Assembly (NCBI GenBank): GCA_947623205.1
Contig: CANQGM010000012.1
Span: 1 to 64,000, forward strand
Reading direction: 5' to 3'
Origin: an uncultured Clostridia bacterium
Lineage (GTDB): Bacteria; Bacillota; Clostridia; Oscillospirales; Acutalibacteraceae
Length of the DNA stretch: 64,000 nt
The position numbers and the translations under genes are program-made. Positions 9,019-16,949 of the stretch are shown piece after piece (the first letter of the stretch is position 1; every line of letters starts with the position of its first letter). The notes below the pieces were generated by a model, which saw only the letters and a program-made list of their open reading frames with translations, had not been told where the DNA came from and ran no database searches.

Positions 9019-9516
9019 TTATACGCCTAACTGCTCAATAATTTTTTCAACCGTATTTTCTATGCTGCCTTTCTTAAAGCTGACTGTAATATCAGCATAT
9101 TTTTTATAAAGCGGCGTTCTGTCATTGTAAACATCATCAAGAGTTTCACCCTTTTCAAACACAATGCCTCTTGTGGTAATGTTTGTAACTCTGCGCTTTA
9201 TCTCTTGTATCGGCACATCTATATATACAATTTTTCCGTTTTTACCGAGATTTTTCATTGCTTTTTCACTCACTACCATTGATCCGCCTGTAGCAATAAC
9301 AGTATTTTCACATATAATATCACTTCCTGCTTTTTCTTCCAATGCAAGAAAGCAGTCAAGTCCATCCTCATCAAGTATTTTCTGAAGCGGTTTTTTCGCC
9401 ATACGGCTTATTATAAGGTCTGTATCCACAAATGAATATCCCAAAGATTTTGCAAGCAGTACGCCGACTGTGCTTTTTCCCGAACCGGGCATTCCTATTA
9501 AAACAATGTTTTCCAT
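9019..9516 (-). CDS. aroK: shikimate kinase-family protein (with altered shikimate site)
   Basis: 165 aa P-loop kinase of the AroK fold: Walker A GMPGSGKST at residues 8-16, FVDTD with the catalytic Asp near 34, lid arginine in ITTRG, and the adenine-side RTPLY near 133. It begins one base after the pyk stop, so it is co-transcribed with pyk. Two usual shikimate contacts are changed: the FR of the GExxFR motif reads FL (GLDCFLALEE), and GGG reads GGS. It may have shifted specificity or a rearranged substrate site. I keep the name from overall similarity. Confidence 0.8.
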   Translation of the reverse strand: MENIVLIGMPGSGKSTVGVLLAKSLGYSFVDTDLIISRMAKKPLQKILDEDGLDCFLALEEKAGSDIICENTVIATGGSMVVSEKAMKNLGKNGKIVYIDVPIQEIKRRVTNITTRGIVFEKGETLDDVYNDRTPLYKKYADITVSFKKGSIENTVEKIIEQLGV

Positions 9517-9517
9517 A

Positions 9518-10960
9518 TTAAAGAATCCTTACGTTAAGAGAATCGGTGCTTGAAGTCGGATAAGTTCTGTTTGATGAAAGCACAACAACAGTATCGCCCT
9601 TGTGAACAAGACCCGTGCTGAGCGCCTTTTCCATTGCCTGTTTTGTAATTGCGTCCGACGTGCGTTTTTCCTCTCCGATAAGTGCCGTAACGCCCCAATT
9701 AAGACACAGCTTTTTACAAACGGTTTTAGATGTAACAACAGCAATAACCGGAACTTTGGGGCGGAATCTGACCATTGCTCTTGCAACTTTACCTGTTGCG
9801 CTTTCTACGATAATGGCTTTTGCCCCCACCGAGTCAGCAATATCTTTTGCCGCTCTGCAAATACTGCCGCGGATTATATTGTTATCCTTTTTAGAGTGAT
9901 GTTCAACATAATCATTAAGCGCCTTATACTCGCCGTTCTTTTCTGCCTCTGTGCATATTGCGTCAAGCGCCTTAACGCTTTCAACAGGATACTTGCCCGC
10001 AGCCGATTCTGCTGAAAGCATTACTGCGCTTGTACCGTCATAAACAGCATTTGCAACGTCGCTGATCTCTGCACGCGTAGGCCGGGGAGCGGTAGTCATA
10101 CTCTCAAGCATTTGCGTTGCCGTAATTACATATTTGCCGCTTGCGACACATTTGCGAATTAATGTTTTTTGAATTTCCGGAAGCTTAATAAACGGTATTT
10201 CAACTCCCATATCACCTCTTGCAACCATAATTCCGTCGGCAAATTTAATAATTTCGTCCATATCGTCAACGCCGCTCTGATTCTCGATTTTTGCTACTAT
10301 TTCAACATATTCAAAGCCGATGCTGTCAATAAAGTCACGCAGGGTGCGCACATCTTCGTGGGCTCGTACAAATGACGCAGCCACTGCGTTTGCACCGTGA
10401 GTAAGCCCAAACTCAATGTCCTTTCTGTCCTGTGCGCTTACATACGGCATATTAATGTAGTAACCGGGAATGTTTATGCTTTTTCTGTTTTTAAGCGTAC
10501 CGCCCTTGTTGACAACACAAATAATTTTTTCTGTTGTAACTTCTTTTACTATAAGAGAAATTATGCCGTCATCAAGAAGAAGCTCCCTGCCTGCCGCTTT
10601 TTCGCCGTCGGCATAAAACAAATCAACAAGCTTTGGAAAAGAAACGCTTACTCCGTTTTCGTTACCTTCGCTTTCACTCTTGTAAAGTGAAAATATTTTT
10701 CCCTCTTCAAGCTTTGCACAGCCGCCCTTAAATGTACCTACGCGCACCTCAGGTCCTTTTGTATCAAGAAGAATCGAAACATTTTTTCCGCTTTCGTGTA
10801 TTGCCTGTTTAAGTGTGTCAAAAAGCACTTCAAGCTCATCATATGTGCCGTGCGACATATTGACCCTGGCAACATTCATACCCGCATCAATCATTTTAAG
10901 CAGCGTTTCCTTTGTGTTACAGGCAGGACCGACAGTGCAGACAATTTTAGTTTTTCTCAT
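9518..10960 (-). CDS. pyk: pyruvate kinase
   Basis: 480 aa, the short form without the C-terminal PEP-utiliser extension found in bacilli. Converts PEP and ADP to pyruvate and ATP. Opening KIVCTVGPAC, the VARGDMGVEIP active-site segment, TATQMLESM, and a C-terminal allosteric domain are all recognisable. ATG 10960 follows a strong GGAGGATAAA; an upstream frame to 11038 lacks that support. Downstream aroK follows with one base between. The window also encodes PpdK, so carbon can move in both directions between PEP and pyruvate. Confidence 0.95.
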   Translation of the reverse strand: MRKTKIVCTVGPACNTKETLLKMIDAGMNVARVNMSHGTYDELEVLFDTLKQAIHESGKNVSILLDTKGPEVRVGTFKGGCAKLEEGKIFSLYKSESEGNENGVSVSFPKLVDLFYADGEKAAGRELLLDDGIISLIVKEVTTEKIICVVNKGGTLKNRKSINIPGYYINMPYVSAQDRKDIEFGLTHGANAVAASFVRAHEDVRTLRDFIDSIGFEYVEIVAKIENQSGVDDMDEIIKFADGIMVARGDMGVEIPFIKLPEIQKTLIRKCVASGKYVITATQMLESMTTAPRPTRAEISDVANAVYDGTSAVMLSAESAAGKYPVESVKALDAICTEAEKNGEYKALNDYVEHHSKKDNNIIRGSICRAAKDIADSVGAKAIIVESATGKVARAMVRFRPKVPVIAVVTSKTVCKKLCLNWGVTALIGEEKRTSDAITKQAMEKALSTGLVHKGDTVVVLSSNRTYPTSSTDSLNVRIL

Positions 10961-11272
10961 TTTATCCTCCATAATTTGCATAGGGTATTCCCATTTAAAA
11001 TAATATCTCCTTATAAATATAATAAGTTTTTTAAGCAAATTTATTATATATTATTATAGATATTACTTCAATCATATTTATGTAAAATATGTATGTATAT
11101 TTTATTTTAGATTTAATTATTTTAAATTAATTACAAATATAAGGCATAAAAACAACACCCCATCTGTCAGTCAAACGGGGTGTTGTATGTCCTAAAATAT
11201 TAGTTTAATTTTCAACAGCTTTTATTTTTAATTAATTCATTTTCGGGTTTTGTTCTGCAAATTTTATTAATT
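10961..11272. other. 312-base intergenic region between pyk and the CotH gene
   Basis: A/T-rich. It holds the pyk ribosome site, a minus-strand TATAAT at 11053-11058 without a convincing -35, and the terminator of the upstream minus-strand gene at 11152-11186. I see no gene in it. Confidence 0.5.
11152..11186 (-). terminator. terminator after the CotH-dockerin gene
   Basis: Arms ACAACACCCC and GGGGTGTTGT, perfect 10-base stem. On the minus strand the stem is followed by TTTTTA, so it ends transcription of the gene at 11273-13342. Confidence 0.8.
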
Positions 11273-13342
11273 TTAAACTAATTTTACAATGATTTTTTGC
11301 AGTTGTGTTACATCATTAACGTCAAGCTGATTATCGCCGTTGACATCTGCAATTTTAAATTGCCTGCTGTCATTTTCATCAATTAACGGCTGTCCGTTGC
11401 TGTCTGTATATTTTACAAGATGCTTCTGTATATATGTAACATCTTTTACGTCTATTTGTCCGTTGCCGTCTGCATCTCCGATCAGCAAATCATCTGACGG
11501 AGCGGTCGTTTCAGGCACTGTTGTAGGCTCAACCGTCGTAGGTGGAAATACAGGAGTATAGTCAGAATACATTTGACTGCTCAACCACGCTGCACGGCTT
11601 ATAAGCCAGTCTCTGCAATAATCAAAAGAGCCGTCAAATGTAATATCGTATGATGTTATATCGTTACTTACATTATAGGTTCCCGTTGCAAGGTCAAATG
11701 AAGCTTTTTGCATCCATGTATGGTCACAAATCCAACTGCCTGTATTAATAAGCCAACCGCTTTGATAATTCATTTCTGCACTGACTTTAAGTAAATCATA
11801 ATATCTATCAGCAGAATACATTTCGGCGTTATCGTCAGCTGTTGAAGCCGCAAATGCGTTGATTGCGGGCATAAACTCATCAAACCAAATTTCAGGTGCA
11901 GTATTAAGAACATATTCGTTCCGTGCAAGATTGTTCATAATATTGGATGATGATTTTGATCTCGCTCTTTTACCTTTAAATTTACACCACCAACCGCTGT
12001 ACTCAGTATAGTCATCTACGCCCATTTCGTTAAGTTCATAATCTACACCGGTTGCATTACCGAGAGAGTTGTCGTAATCCCATACCGGTGAACCATAAAA
12101 TTTATAGTTACCGTTTTCGTCCTGCTTATAAGTGAAGAATAAACTCGAAGCACCTGAGTCCCAGTTCTTTCCAAGTTCATTTATAAGATAGATTTTTGTT
12201 AATGATTCAACGTCCGCATATTTAGACAAATCTACGGTTGAGTTCTTTGCTGCATTATAAAACTCATCAAATTTTGTTTTTACATATGCTTTTACTTCAT
12301 TATATCCCGGGTCCCCAACGGAAAGTTCCGGACACTTGATTGTAATATTGTTACCGCTTGCTGTCCTTACGCTATAATCGTCCTCAGAAGCGCTTGCGTC
12401 AATTTCGCAAAGGAATGGAAAATCTTTATTTATTGTGCCGTCATCATTGATATATGCTGTATCGTCTATATCATTTACCATATCGGATTTACCTACATCA
12501 ACCTTTTGAGCCATAAGATAAGATCCCCAATAAAATCCGTTTACATAAAAATCAACATAACGTGAGTCGGAAGCATAAGGCATACCTACTGCGTCAGACA
12601 AATCATACAGAAACCTGTTTCTTGAAAGCGAATCATCCTGATAGTTTGCAAGAAGCGAAAACTTTTTTGTTGGCTGCATACCGCCGATTGATACAGCCTC
12701 ATTATATGTAATATTATAAGGTTTTTTGGGTTTGCCCCAGGTGGTGTTGCCTCTGCCTTTTATCTTTTTGATTCCGGTGTTGTCAATTTTACCGTCAGCA
12801 TTGACAATTGCACCTGTTGCACTTGATGAGTTGCTTTTGTTAACATTGAGATAATCCATAAGGTCCGTGCCGTTGCCGTCGGCATCACTGTTATTAATAT
12901 AAACCGCAGCCTCAGCGTTTGACTTCATAAATTTAAGCGTATAAGTCTTTCCTCCGACAGAGACAGAGACTGAAGCATTTACAGAATATGTAACTGTCTT
13001 TGTTTCTCCGGGCGCTATTGTAATGTCACCCAATGTTACAGACTGAGAATAAGCGTTGTAAATATCAATCTTTTCACTGTCGGCTGATGTAGGAAGGAAA
13101 AAATATTTTACCGTTGAATCTACTTCATTTAGACCCTCATCGTGTTCACACTGCCACATCTGCCAGGCCTCAGTATCATTTGAATTGAGAACTGCGTGTG
13201 CATACAACCCCTGCTCTGTATTAAATGATATTGATGTACTGCCGACCGATTGAACAGCATTGACTGTTGTCAACGTTGCAACAGAAGTCACTATCATAAG
13301 AACAGCAAGAATTATAGATACTGTTTTTTTCAATTTCATCAC
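11273..13342 (-). CDS. secreted CotH-kinase-like protein with C-terminal type I-like dockerin
   Basis: 689 aa. Residues 1-30 are a signal peptide. The middle (about 190-560) is a CotH-family domain: GRGNTTWGKPKKPY near residue 197, KKFSLLANYQDDSLSRN, and the metal/ATP-site-like PVWDYDNSLGN near 424. CotH proteins are atypical protein kinases in spore coats, but in ruminococci they are also common as secreted dockerin proteins of uncertain function. A Pro/Thr linker leads to the dockerin at 619-689 with two calcium loops, DADGNGQIDVKD and DVNGDNQLDVND. ATG after AGGAG. It is divergent from a cohesin-like gene, its possible docking partner. Confidence 0.9.
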   Translation of the reverse strand: MMKLKKTVSIILAVLMIVTSVATLTTVNAVQSVGSTSISFNTEQGLYAHAVLNSNDTEAWQMWQCEHDEGLNEVDSTVKYFFLPTSADSEKIDIYNAYSQSVTLGDITIAPGETKTVTYSVNASVSVSVGGKTYTLKFMKSNAEAAVYINNSDADGNGTDLMDYLNVNKSNSSSATGAIVNADGKIDNTGIKKIKGRGNTTWGKPKKPYNITYNEAVSIGGMQPTKKFSLLANYQDDSLSRNRFLYDLSDAVGMPYASDSRYVDFYVNGFYWGSYLMAQKVDVGKSDMVNDIDDTAYINDDGTINKDFPFLCEIDASASEDDYSVRTASGNNITIKCPELSVGDPGYNEVKAYVKTKFDEFYNAAKNSTVDLSKYADVESLTKIYLINELGKNWDSGASSLFFTYKQDENGNYKFYGSPVWDYDNSLGNATGVDYELNEMGVDDYTEYSGWWCKFKGKRARSKSSSNIMNNLARNEYVLNTAPEIWFDEFMPAINAFAASTADDNAEMYSADRYYDLLKVSAEMNYQSGWLINTGSWICDHTWMQKASFDLATGTYNVSNDITSYDITFDGSFDYCRDWLISRAAWLSSQMYSDYTPVFPPTTVEPTTVPETTAPSDDLLIGDADGNGQIDVKDVTYIQKHLVKYTDSNGQPLIDENDSRQFKIADVNGDNQLDVNDVTQLQKIIVKLV

Positions 13343-13372
13343 TCCTAAAAAAGTAACTTACTAATTATAAAT

Positions 13373-13401
13373 ATTATATCATTACAATAAAAATTATACA
13401 A
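13373..13401 (-). promoter_or_regulatory. possible promoter of the CotH-dockerin gene
   Basis: On the minus strand TATAAT (13373-13378) with TTGTAT 17 bases before it (13396-13401). Perfect -10, weak -35. Confidence 0.4.
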
Positions 13402-13461
13402 GTATGTATTTAAAATAAATATGATTTTAAATATGAAATTTTTGCATTTTTTTATATGTTC

Positions 13462-13490
13462 TTTACTTTTAAAAGTCAATTTGATATAAT
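13462..13490 (+). promoter_or_regulatory. promoter of the cohesin-like gene
   Basis: TATAAT at 13485-13490 with TTTACT at 13462-13467, 17-base spacing, 30 bases before the coding start. It is in the same 177-base gap as the CotH-dockerin promoter. Confidence 0.6.
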
Positions 13491-13519
13491 ATATTTAAAA
13501 CATTTAAGGACGTGAAGTT

Positions 13520-14305
13520 ATGGTAAATAATAAAAGAAAAAATACAAGTTCTATTATTATTGTAGCAGTTGTTCTCCTTGTATTAATTGTAATTGTTGTT
13601 GCAAGCATTATGACTAAATGCGGAGGTTCCTCCGACAGCACAAATAATACAAACGCTACCACTGATGCAACCGCCGGTATGCAAATTATCGGAAGCATTT
13701 CAGCAACGGATGAAAACGGTAATACGATTTCTTCAAATGAAAATTCTGAAAATAATCCCTCATTAAATGCAAACGGTTCTTCACAAACAAATTCCGGCAA
13801 TAATTCCGGTTCCAATTCAAACAACAATTCATCGGACACAAATAACAACGGTTCAAATAACCAAAATGCTAACAATAACTCTAACAATTCCTCAACAAAA
13901 GTTTGTAATGTTGACGGCAATAAATATAATGTAGGAGACACTGTAACCTGCACATTCAAACTAAAATCTCCCGAAACTCTTGTAAACTATCAGGGATATA
14001 TAAGTTATGATTCGAAATACCTTAAGGTTACAAAAGCAATACTTGGTAAACCAGCATCATCCGGCGGAATAATTAATTATAAAAATGTTAAAAACCAAAT
14101 TGTTTTTAATGGTTCAAACATTACAACCGGATTTGATTATACAAAAGGCGGTACGCTTATAACTGTAACTTATGAGGTTGTTGCAGGCGGCAGCACAAAA
14201 ACAGCTTTTAACTGGCAAGTTGCAAGAGGATTCTCCAGTAATAAAGTATATGTTAATGACGGCAAGGCTGACAGCGGTTTGGTAATAACAAAGGATTATT
14301 CATAA
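13520..14305 (+). CDS. membrane-anchored cohesin-like protein
   Basis: 261 aa. A short basic N-terminus, one membrane segment at residues 10-31, an Asn/Ser-rich linker (about 38-130), then a beta-sandwich domain at about 132-255. That domain reads like a cohesin: VGDTVTCTFKLKS, YISYDSKYLKVTKA, GGTLITVTYEV, and a closing aromatic segment. Cohesins bind dockerins in cellulosomes and amylosomes. The topology (N-terminus in, domain out) would display it on the cell surface. It is divergent from a dockerin-bearing CotH gene. The family call is by pattern, not alignment; a related carbohydrate-binding sandwich is the main alternative. Confidence 0.75.
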   Translation: MVNNKRKNTSSIIIVAVVLLVLIVIVVASIMTKCGGSSDSTNNTNATTDATAGMQIIGSISATDENGNTISSNENSENNPSLNANGSSQTNSGNNSGSNSNNNSSDTNNNGSNNQNANNNSNNSSTKVCNVDGNKYNVGDTVTCTFKLKSPETLVNYQGYISYDSKYLKVTKAILGKPASSGGIINYKNVKNQIVFNGSNITTGFDYTKGGTLITVTYEVVAGGSTKTAFNWQVARGFSSNKVYVNDGKADSGLVITKDYS

Positions 14306-14340
14306 AATACGTTTTATAAAACCGAATAAACTATTGCAAA

Positions 14341-14371
14341 AAGACCTTATGCTCAATGGGCATAAGGTCTT
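14341..14371. terminator. bidirectional terminator between cohesin gene and pilus operon
   Basis: Arms AAGACCTTATGC and GCATAAGGTCTT with A before and T after, between two converging genes. Confidence 0.85.
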
Positions 14372-14406
14372 TTTATATATTTTTATCAAGTTGTTAAAGA
14401 ACTGTT

Positions 14407-15021
14407 TTAAGAATTATCAGTTGCTTTGCACCTTACGGTGAAACGCGCCTGACCGCTAATCGTACAGGTAAACATGGTCAAATCCCAATCGCCGCTTGTC
14501 ATTTCTTCCACAGCTGTACCCGGCAGGCTTTTTAACTCAGCAACCTTATAGCGAAATATATTTCCGTCCATATCAGTGAAAATAACATCATCGCCCGTCT
14601 GCATATTTTTCAGTCTTCCGAAATGAGATGTGTAATTATGTGCGGCAATGACCATATTATCGAGATACACCGAACCGGTGTATCGACATGGAGCGATTTT
14701 CATCTGAGGGTAGCTCCAGCTTTCCATAACCGGCAGTTCAAGCTCAAGCGCCGGAATGGTTACTGTTCCTATGTACCGATAGCCGTCTATCTCTACCGCT
14801 GGCATATCCATTTCAGGATTCAGAAGGTAATCGGGAATGATTTCCCCTTGGGCGTCTTTATTATCATCCGATTTTCTGAGTTGTTCTATCTCACTAAGAA
14901 CATTGTTGACCGCGACTTCGGCGCGGTAATTATCCCAAAAATTATATCCGGTCAAAACAAGCGCCGCCGCAACTAACAGCAGCCCGCAAAACATCAGGAT
15001 GCTGCCACACCGGTTACGCAT
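14407..15021 (-). CDS. sortase (class not settled; last gene of pilus operon)
   Basis: 204 aa. N-terminal membrane anchor (residues about 8-28), then a sortase fold: catalytic His in IAAHNYTSHFG near residue 128, Cys in LTMFTCTISG near 182, Arg shortly after in ARFTVRC. There is no C-terminal membrane segment, unlike the class C enzyme in the same operon, so this is probably the enzyme fixing the finished pilus to the wall (housekeeping- or class D-like). ATG 15021 follows AGCGGAG and overlaps the pilin stop by 8 bases. Confidence 0.85.
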   Translation of the reverse strand: MRNRCGSILMFCGLLLVAAALVLTGYNFWDNYRAEVAVNNVLSEIEQLRKSDDNKDAQGEIIPDYLLNPEMDMPAVEIDGYRYIGTVTIPALELELPVMESWSYPQMKIAPCRYTGSVYLDNMVIAAHNYTSHFGRLKNMQTGDDVIFTDMDGNIFRYKVAELKSLPGTAVEEMTSGDWDLTMFTCTISGQARFTVRCKATDNS

Positions 15022-16063
15022 TTTTATCGTCACTCCGCTTTTTCAGAAAAATTCCTAAAATAAACATCACAAGTCCAGCGCAAATAAGTACAGGCACCGG
15101 CCACCAAAACTGACCGGTCTGAGGAAGCTTGGGGTTATTGGGTTGATTCGGATTGTTCGGATTGATGGGGTTGCTTGGTCCGTTAGGATTGCTCGGCTCA
15201 TCTGATCCACTCGGATTTGTTGGTTCGTTCGGATTGGTGGTAGGTTCACTCGGATTTCCGGGATTTTCCGTCTCGTCATAAGTGTTAGTAACAGTGAACG
15301 TAACTCCGTTTTGTTCCACTGCTACGGTATAACCGTCGGAAACAGATTTTTCCGTAAGCTGCCAATTACAGTCAGCGTCCAAACCGCTCCATGTGTGACG
15401 CCAATTGTTTTCAGAATTAAGTACGATCTCGTCAAAAATCTCTCCGTCTTTCAGAAGCTGTACTTTAATCTCCTTAGGACGCTTTTCCTTGTGTCCATCG
15501 TCTTTCCATACCTTCAGAACTCTGCGTTCAATAGTTTTGTCAATATTCTCTCTGCTGTCGTATTTCGGCTCGACTGTAACGTCATATAGCAGCCCGCCGT
15601 TTGTATCTCTGCCCGGAACTGAAACAATGAACGGCTTAGGGGTATAGACAGTATTTCCCTCAGTAAATTCTTCGCCGGTCACAAGGTAAATTCCTGTTTT
15701 TAAGCCTGTAAATTTCAGCTCGCCATATACTCCCGTTTTCCCCTGTATATCAGTGCTGACAGAATCTCGGGCAACATATGCGGACAGAGTAATTGCAAGC
15801 GCGTTCAGTCCATTACTGTCAAGATTATCCAGCGACACTGAATAATCCTTAAAATCATCTGTAAATTTAAAACTGCCGTCATCTGCCATTTCAGCTACAC
15901 AGTACATACTGAACGACGCTCCGCTAATAGGCGTTGTTCCACTATGACGAAATAAAATGTTCAGCGAGCCTTGCTCAGCAGCAAATGCTGTAAACGGCAA
16001 AAGAACTGCGATCATCATACAAAGCAGACACACAATAAATCTATATAAAATAAATTTTTTCAT
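15014..16063 (-). CDS. LPXTG accessory pilin with Cna_B domain
   Basis: 349 aa. Signal peptide (1-29), pilin N-terminal domain (about 30-165), a Cna_B-type domain near 178-262 (VLKVWKDDGHKEKRP start, TVTNTYDE end), an Asn/Pro/Ser-rich spacer, then sorting signal LPQTG near 315, membrane segment and basic tail. The long proline-rich spacer suits a basal or anchoring pilin that spans the wall. Lys in KVWKDD with a downstream Asn could form the internal isopeptide bond usual for Cna_B. Lies between the two sortases. Confidence 0.88.
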   Translation of the reverse strand: MKKFILYRFIVCLLCMMIAVLLPFTAFAAEQGSLNILFRHSGTTPISGASFSMYCVAEMADDGSFKFTDDFKDYSVSLDNLDSNGLNALAITLSAYVARDSVSTDIQGKTGVYGELKFTGLKTGIYLVTGEEFTEGNTVYTPKPFIVSVPGRDTNGGLLYDVTVEPKYDSRENIDKTIERRVLKVWKDDGHKEKRPKEIKVQLLKDGEIFDEIVLNSENNWRHTWSGLDADCNWQLTEKSVSDGYTVAVEQNGVTFTVTNTYDETENPGNPSEPTTNPNEPTNPSGSDEPSNPNGPSNPINPNNPNQPNNPKLPQTGQFWWPVPVLICAGLVMFILGIFLKKRSDDKNA

Positions 16064-16120
16064 ACAGTGTTCTCCTTGGGTAATCTATATCATAAAATTT
16101 CTAGATATTAAAACATCTTT

Positions 16121-16936
16121 CTATCGTTTGCGTTTTTTGTAACGCAATGTAAGCAAAATAATAATTAGCAATAGAACCGGAATAAAAATTATGGGTATAA
16201 GCAACCAAACATCAATTCCAAATATTTTCTGCTGTAAATTATTAACGTCTTCTAAAGTTGTCGTTCTGTGTCCGCGTACCAACAGTCTGTGAGTATTTAC
16301 ACCGTAAGGTGTACAGGTCACCAGTGTGCAGTAATCCTTTCCTTCTTCAATATTTAAAGAATCCAACTCATACGGTTCAACGGTCATTATTTGGTCGACC
16401 TCGTATGCGTACTCTTCGTTCAATACTTTTAAGGTAAAGGTATCTCCCTTTTCAAGTTTGTCAATATTTGTAAAAAGCTTAGAAGATGGCAGACCTCTGT
16501 GTCCAGATAAGATTGAGTGTGTGCTTTTTCCTCCAATCGGAAGTGAAGAACCCTCCATATGGCCCACTCCGCTCTGAAGCACTGCTTCACTCGAACCGTG
16601 ATATATGGGGAGGGATATATTGACTGATGGTATCTCAATATACCCCATCATACCCGTTCCGGTAATATCAAGCAGATTTTCATATACCTGCCGCTCTTCA
16701 TCCGTCAGGTAAAGAGACAAAGGTTTTTTTGAGAGTTCCTCATTGTATTCCTTCGCCGCAGCAAGAATTTTCTGATATGTCTTGTTATCAAGATTTTCTA
16801 CATTGCTTATGTAGTCGGAAATTTCCCGGCGGTGTCCGAGAGAGTTAATATAATCGCTGACAGTCGGATACAGTAACAGGGACACTCCTATGATAACTGC
16901 AAATATTAATATAATTCTGGTAAGATGCTTTTTCAT
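16121..16936 (-). CDS. class C pilus sortase
   Basis: 271 aa with membrane segments at both ends (about 8-26 and 240-263), the class C layout. Catalytic His in SILSGHRGLPSS near residue 143, Cys in TLVTCTPYGVNTH near 205, Arg in RLLVRGHR. These enzymes link pilin subunits covalently. The usual DP-aromatic lid motif before the catalytic core is not obvious here. Starts 13 bases after the backbone pilin stop. Confidence 0.92.
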   Translation of the reverse strand: MKKHLTRIILIFAVIIGVSLLLYPTVSDYINSLGHRREISDYISNVENLDNKTYQKILAAAKEYNEELSKKPLSLYLTDEERQVYENLLDITGTGMMGYIEIPSVNISLPIYHGSSEAVLQSGVGHMEGSSLPIGGKSTHSILSGHRGLPSSKLFTNIDKLEKGDTFTLKVLNEEYAYEVDQIMTVEPYELDSLNIEEGKDYCTLVTCTPYGVNTHRLLVRGHRTTTLEDVNNLQQKIFGIDVWLLIPIIFIPVLLLIIILLTLRYKKRKR

Positions 16937-16949
16937 ACATCAATTCTCG

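Noticed and set aside
15014..15033. Sortase start at GTG 15033
   Set aside because: It would place the ribosome site too close; ATG 15021 with AGCGGAG fits better.
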